Assembly: GCA_030917225.1 (NCBI GenBank)
Contig: JAUPVD010000436.1
Span: 1 to 8,377 of the forward strand
DNA length: 8,377 nt
Reading direction: 5' to 3'
Source of the DNA: Pseudomonadota bacterium
GTDB taxonomy: Bacteria; Pseudomonadota; Gammaproteobacteria; Burkholderiales; Rhodocyclaceae
Notes under the pieces: generated by a model
The model's input: the letters and a program-made list of their open reading frames with translations, nothing else
The model's database searches: none
What the model was told of the DNA's origin: nothing
Shown: piece after piece, positions 5,467 through 8,377 of the stretch
Numbering within the stretch: the first letter of the stretch is position 1
How the letters are laid out: each line of letters begins with the position of its first letter
Translations under genes and position numbers: made by a program

Positions 5467-7803
5467 TTACGCACGCTCCACGGTAATCGCACCGAACAGG
5501 TCGCCCAGCGCGGCAGTCGTTGCATGAGCCGCAGCTACACGGACGCAGCCCGACGGGACGGTTTCGTCTGCTTTGGCGACGAGGGTTGCAGCATAAGCGC
5601 CTTGAGCCACGCGCACCGTAGCGCCATCGGCAGCGCCGACCTGAGCCAGCGTGGCGGCATTCATGCGGGCAGCCGGAGCGATGGCATCACGTGTCTGTTG
5701 CAGCGCCGGCGAGCGACGCGCCAGCATGTCGGCAAAATGGATCGGCACATCGGCGACGCGTTGCAGGCCGGATGCACCACCCGCCGGAGCCAGCGTGACG
5801 TCCTTGATGCCGTTGTCGAGACCGGAGACGAATTCGGCGCTTGCGGAAATCACCGCGTCGCGTACGGCTTCACTGGAAACCTGATCGAACCCGGAGAGGC
5901 CGAGAACGTTACCGAGAACGCGCAGCACCTTCCAGCCCGGACGCGCATCGCCCAGCGGCTGCACCACACCGTTGAAGCTCTGCACACGACCTTCGGTATT
6001 GATGAAGGTGCCGGAGGTTTCGGTGAAAGGTGTAATCGGCAGCAGTGCGTCGGCATATTCGGTCACGGCGCCGTCCTTGAACGGCGTCAGCACGACTGTC
6101 AGCGCAGCCTGCTTCAGCGCAGCAACGGCTTGTGGGCCATTGTGGCTGTCGAGATCGACTTCGCTACCGAGCACGACATAAGCCTTGCGCGGCTGCGCCA
6201 GCATTTCGTAGGCGTTGAGACCGCCGGTCGAGGGCAGCGCACCGGCCACATAGCCGCCGACACTGTTGGCCGCTTCGCCAAGGAAACCGAAAGTAGCGCC
6301 GGTCAGCTTGGCCAGTTCCTGCGCCAGCGTCTGAAGGACGGCTGCCTGCGGATGCTGTTCGGCGACGTTGCCGAGGAAGATCGCGCGCTTGTCGCCTTCG
6401 ATCAGGCTTTGGGCGATGGCCTTGGCCTTGTCGCACGGTTCGATGCCGTCGAAGCCCGAGACGGCCGGCACGCCCTTGGCGTAAGCAGCAGCCTTGGTGA
6501 TGGCGGCCAGCACCAGCACCATGTCGGACGGCGAAACGTTGAAGTTCTGGTGCAGCTTGATCAGCTGATCGTCGCCACCGACGGTAACCAGACTGACCTT
6601 GGTGTATTTCTTGGCGGCCTGACGCAGACGTTGTGCCAGCAGCGGATGATCCTTGCGCAGGAAGCTGCCAACGACCAGCGCAGCATCCAGATCCTTGATT
6701 TCGGAAATCTTGAGGCCCAGCCACGGTGTGCCGGCACGCTTGCCATCCGCAGAGAAGTCACGGCGACGGAGGCGGAAATCGACGTTCTTCGAACCGAGAC
6801 CGTTGAATACCTTCTTCAGCAGCGACAACTCTTCCAGCGTGGCATGCGGCGAAGCCAGCGCACCGATGGAATCCCCGCCGTTTTCCTTGACGATATCCTT
6901 CAGGGCGTGCGCCACGTAGTCGAGGGCAACGTTCCATTCGACTTCACGCAACTGGCCATCGACACGGATCATCGGTTTCTGCAAACGGGCGTCGCTGTTC
7001 AGCGACTCGTAGGAGAAACGATCCTTGTCGGAAATCCAGCACTCGTTAACGTCGTCGTTCTCGCGCGGCAGAACACGCATGACACGGTTGTTCTTGACCT
7101 GGACGATCAGGTTGGCACCGACGCTGTCGTGCGGGCTGACCGACTTGCGGCGCTGCAGTTCCCAGGAACGGGCGGCATAACGGAAAGGCTTCGAGGTCAG
7201 CGCGCCGACCGGGCACAGATCGATCATGTTGCCCGAGAGCTCCGAATCGACGGAGCGTCCGACGAAGGTGCTGATTTCGGAGTGCATGTTGCGGTTGATC
7301 ATGCCGAGTTCCATGATGCCGGCGACTTCCTGGCCAAAACGGACGCAACGCGTACAGTGGATGCAGCGGCTCATCTCCTGCATCGAGATCAGCGGACCGA
7401 CATTCTTGTGGAAGACGACGCGCTTTTCTTCCTGATAGCGTGAGCTGCTGGCCCCGTAGCCAACCGCCAGATCCTGCAGCTGGCATTCGCCGCCCTGGTC
7501 ACAGATCGGGCAGTCGAGCGGGTGGTTGATGAGCAGGAACTCCATCACGCCCTTCTGCGCCTTGACGGCCAGTTCGGAGTGCGTGAAAACCTTCATGCCG
7601 TTAGTCACCGGCGTGGCGCAGGCGGGCAGCGGCTTCGGCGCTTTCTCGACCTGCACCAGACACATGCGGCAGTTGGCGGCGATGGAGAGTTTCTTGTGGT
7701 AGCAGAAGTGCGGAATGTACGCGCCAACCTGCTGCGCGGCATCCATCACCGTGCTGCCATCGGGGACCTGTATCTGCTTGCCGTCGATTTCGATTTCCAG
7801 CAT
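5467..7803 (-). CDS. nuoG: NADH-quinone oxidoreductase subunit G (NuoG), N7-less type
   Basis: Large iron-sulfur subunit of the peripheral arm; it takes electrons from NuoF and passes them along N1b, N4 and N5 to NuoI. It has 778 residues (E. coli 908). The N-terminal ferredoxin domain binds the [2Fe-2S] cluster N1b through C34, C45, C48 and C62. HPLDCPICDQGGEC at 94-107 supplies N5 ligands H94, C98, C101 and C107. CIHCTRC at 147-153 plus C197 in LCPVGAL supplies N4. Residues from about 220 onward are the molybdopterin-oxidoreductase-like domain, which in this family has lost its cofactor. The extra N7 cluster of E. coli is absent: the equivalent stretch SVSPHDSVGAN (221-231) has S223, D226 and A230 where E. 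coli has Cys. The last ~150 residues are Ala-rich and weakly conserved. The start at 7803 has TAAGG 7 bases upstream, overlapping the nuoF stop. Confidence 0.98.
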   Translation of the reverse strand: MLEIEIDGKQIQVPDGSTVMDAAQQVGAYIPHFCYHKKLSIAANCRMCLVQVEKAPKPLPACATPVTNGMKVFTHSELAVKAQKGVMEFLLINHPLDCPICDQGGECQLQDLAVGYGASSSRYQEEKRVVFHKNVGPLISMQEMSRCIHCTRCVRFGQEVAGIMELGMINRNMHSEISTFVGRSVDSELSGNMIDLCPVGALTSKPFRYAARSWELQRRKSVSPHDSVGANLIVQVKNNRVMRVLPRENDDVNECWISDKDRFSYESLNSDARLQKPMIRVDGQLREVEWNVALDYVAHALKDIVKENGGDSIGALASPHATLEELSLLKKVFNGLGSKNVDFRLRRRDFSADGKRAGTPWLGLKISEIKDLDAALVVGSFLRKDHPLLAQRLRQAAKKYTKVSLVTVGGDDQLIKLHQNFNVSPSDMVLVLAAITKAAAYAKGVPAVSGFDGIEPCDKAKAIAQSLIEGDKRAIFLGNVAEQHPQAAVLQTLAQELAKLTGATFGFLGEAANSVGGYVAGALPSTGGLNAYEMLAQPRKAYVVLGSEVDLDSHNGPQAVAALKQAALTVVLTPFKDGAVTEYADALLPITPFTETSGTFINTEGRVQSFNGVVQPLGDARPGWKVLRVLGNVLGLSGFDQVSSEAVRDAVISASAEFVSGLDNGIKDVTLAPAGGASGLQRVADVPIHFADMLARRSPALQQTRDAIAPAARMNAATLAQVGAADGATVRVAQGAYAATLVAKADETVPSGCVRVAAAHATTAALGDLFGAITVERA
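5476..5479 (-). promoter_or_regulatory. Shine-Dalgarno of nuoH inside the nuoG 3' end
   Basis: GGAG on the minus strand, 9 bases before the nuoH ATG, lying within the last codons of nuoG (…VERA). There is no intergenic DNA at this junction, so the site must be embedded in coding sequence. Confidence 0.55.
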
Positions 7804-7812
7804 GTCTCTACC

Positions 7813-8377
<565 letters not shown>

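Noticed and set aside
5449..7443. A 664-codon open frame on the plus strand opposite nuoG
   Set aside because: It is antisense to nuoG, whose cluster-binding residues are all in place. The translated product has no family motif and no convincing start context.

Overview
The window is an internal slice of a bacterial nuo operon encoding the proton-pumping NADH:quinone oxidoreductase (respiratory complex I). All genes lie on the minus strand. In transcription order, right to left, they are the 3' part of nuoF, then complete nuoG, nuoH, nuoI, nuoJ, nuoK and nuoL, then the 5' part of nuoM. The window starts and ends inside genes, so the operon promoter (expected upstream of nuoA, beyond position 8377), the terminator and nuoN are not visible.

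The protein sequences suggest a betaproteobacterium, possibly of the Rhodocyclales type. This rests on the general look of the subunits: NuoG has no N7 cluster cysteines, NuoL has a 'GLAPGQKPHESPWVV' loop, and NuoJ has a 'QAEFLAI...YVGAVMVLFLFVVMML' helix. The GC-rich coding with strong third-position G/C also fits. The taxonomic call is an inference from remembered family features, not a search.

Layout by region: 7813-8377 is the C-terminal part of NuoF, holding the N3 cluster motif of the NADH-oxidising module. 5467-7803 is NuoG, which carries clusters N1b, N5 and N4 for electron transfer. 4420-5466 is NuoH, the membrane anchor and quinone-site subunit. 3921-4409 is NuoI, with clusters N6a and N6b that pass electrons towards N2 and quinone. 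3306-3911 is NuoJ, 2924-3229 is NuoK, 835-2919 is NuoL and 1-812 is NuoM. Together these last four form most of the proton-translocating membrane arm. The expected ionisable membrane residues are all present: E145, K238 and K407 in NuoL, E143, K223 and K254 in NuoM, E37 and E73 in NuoK.

Genes are packed tightly, with gaps of 0 to 22 bases and Shine-Dalgarno (SD) sequences that often overlap the previous stop codon. The exception is a 76-base gap between nuoJ and nuoK, which contains a small hairpin and precedes a TTG-started nuoK. No stretch longer than 76 bases lacks a gene. I see no RNA genes, mobile elements, CRISPR arrays or accessory systems.

This is an ordinary core-metabolism region and I found no undescribed system in it. 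The points most worth a second look are a His/Asp-rich insert with an internal DNA repeat in NuoL, and the nuoJ-nuoK junction.
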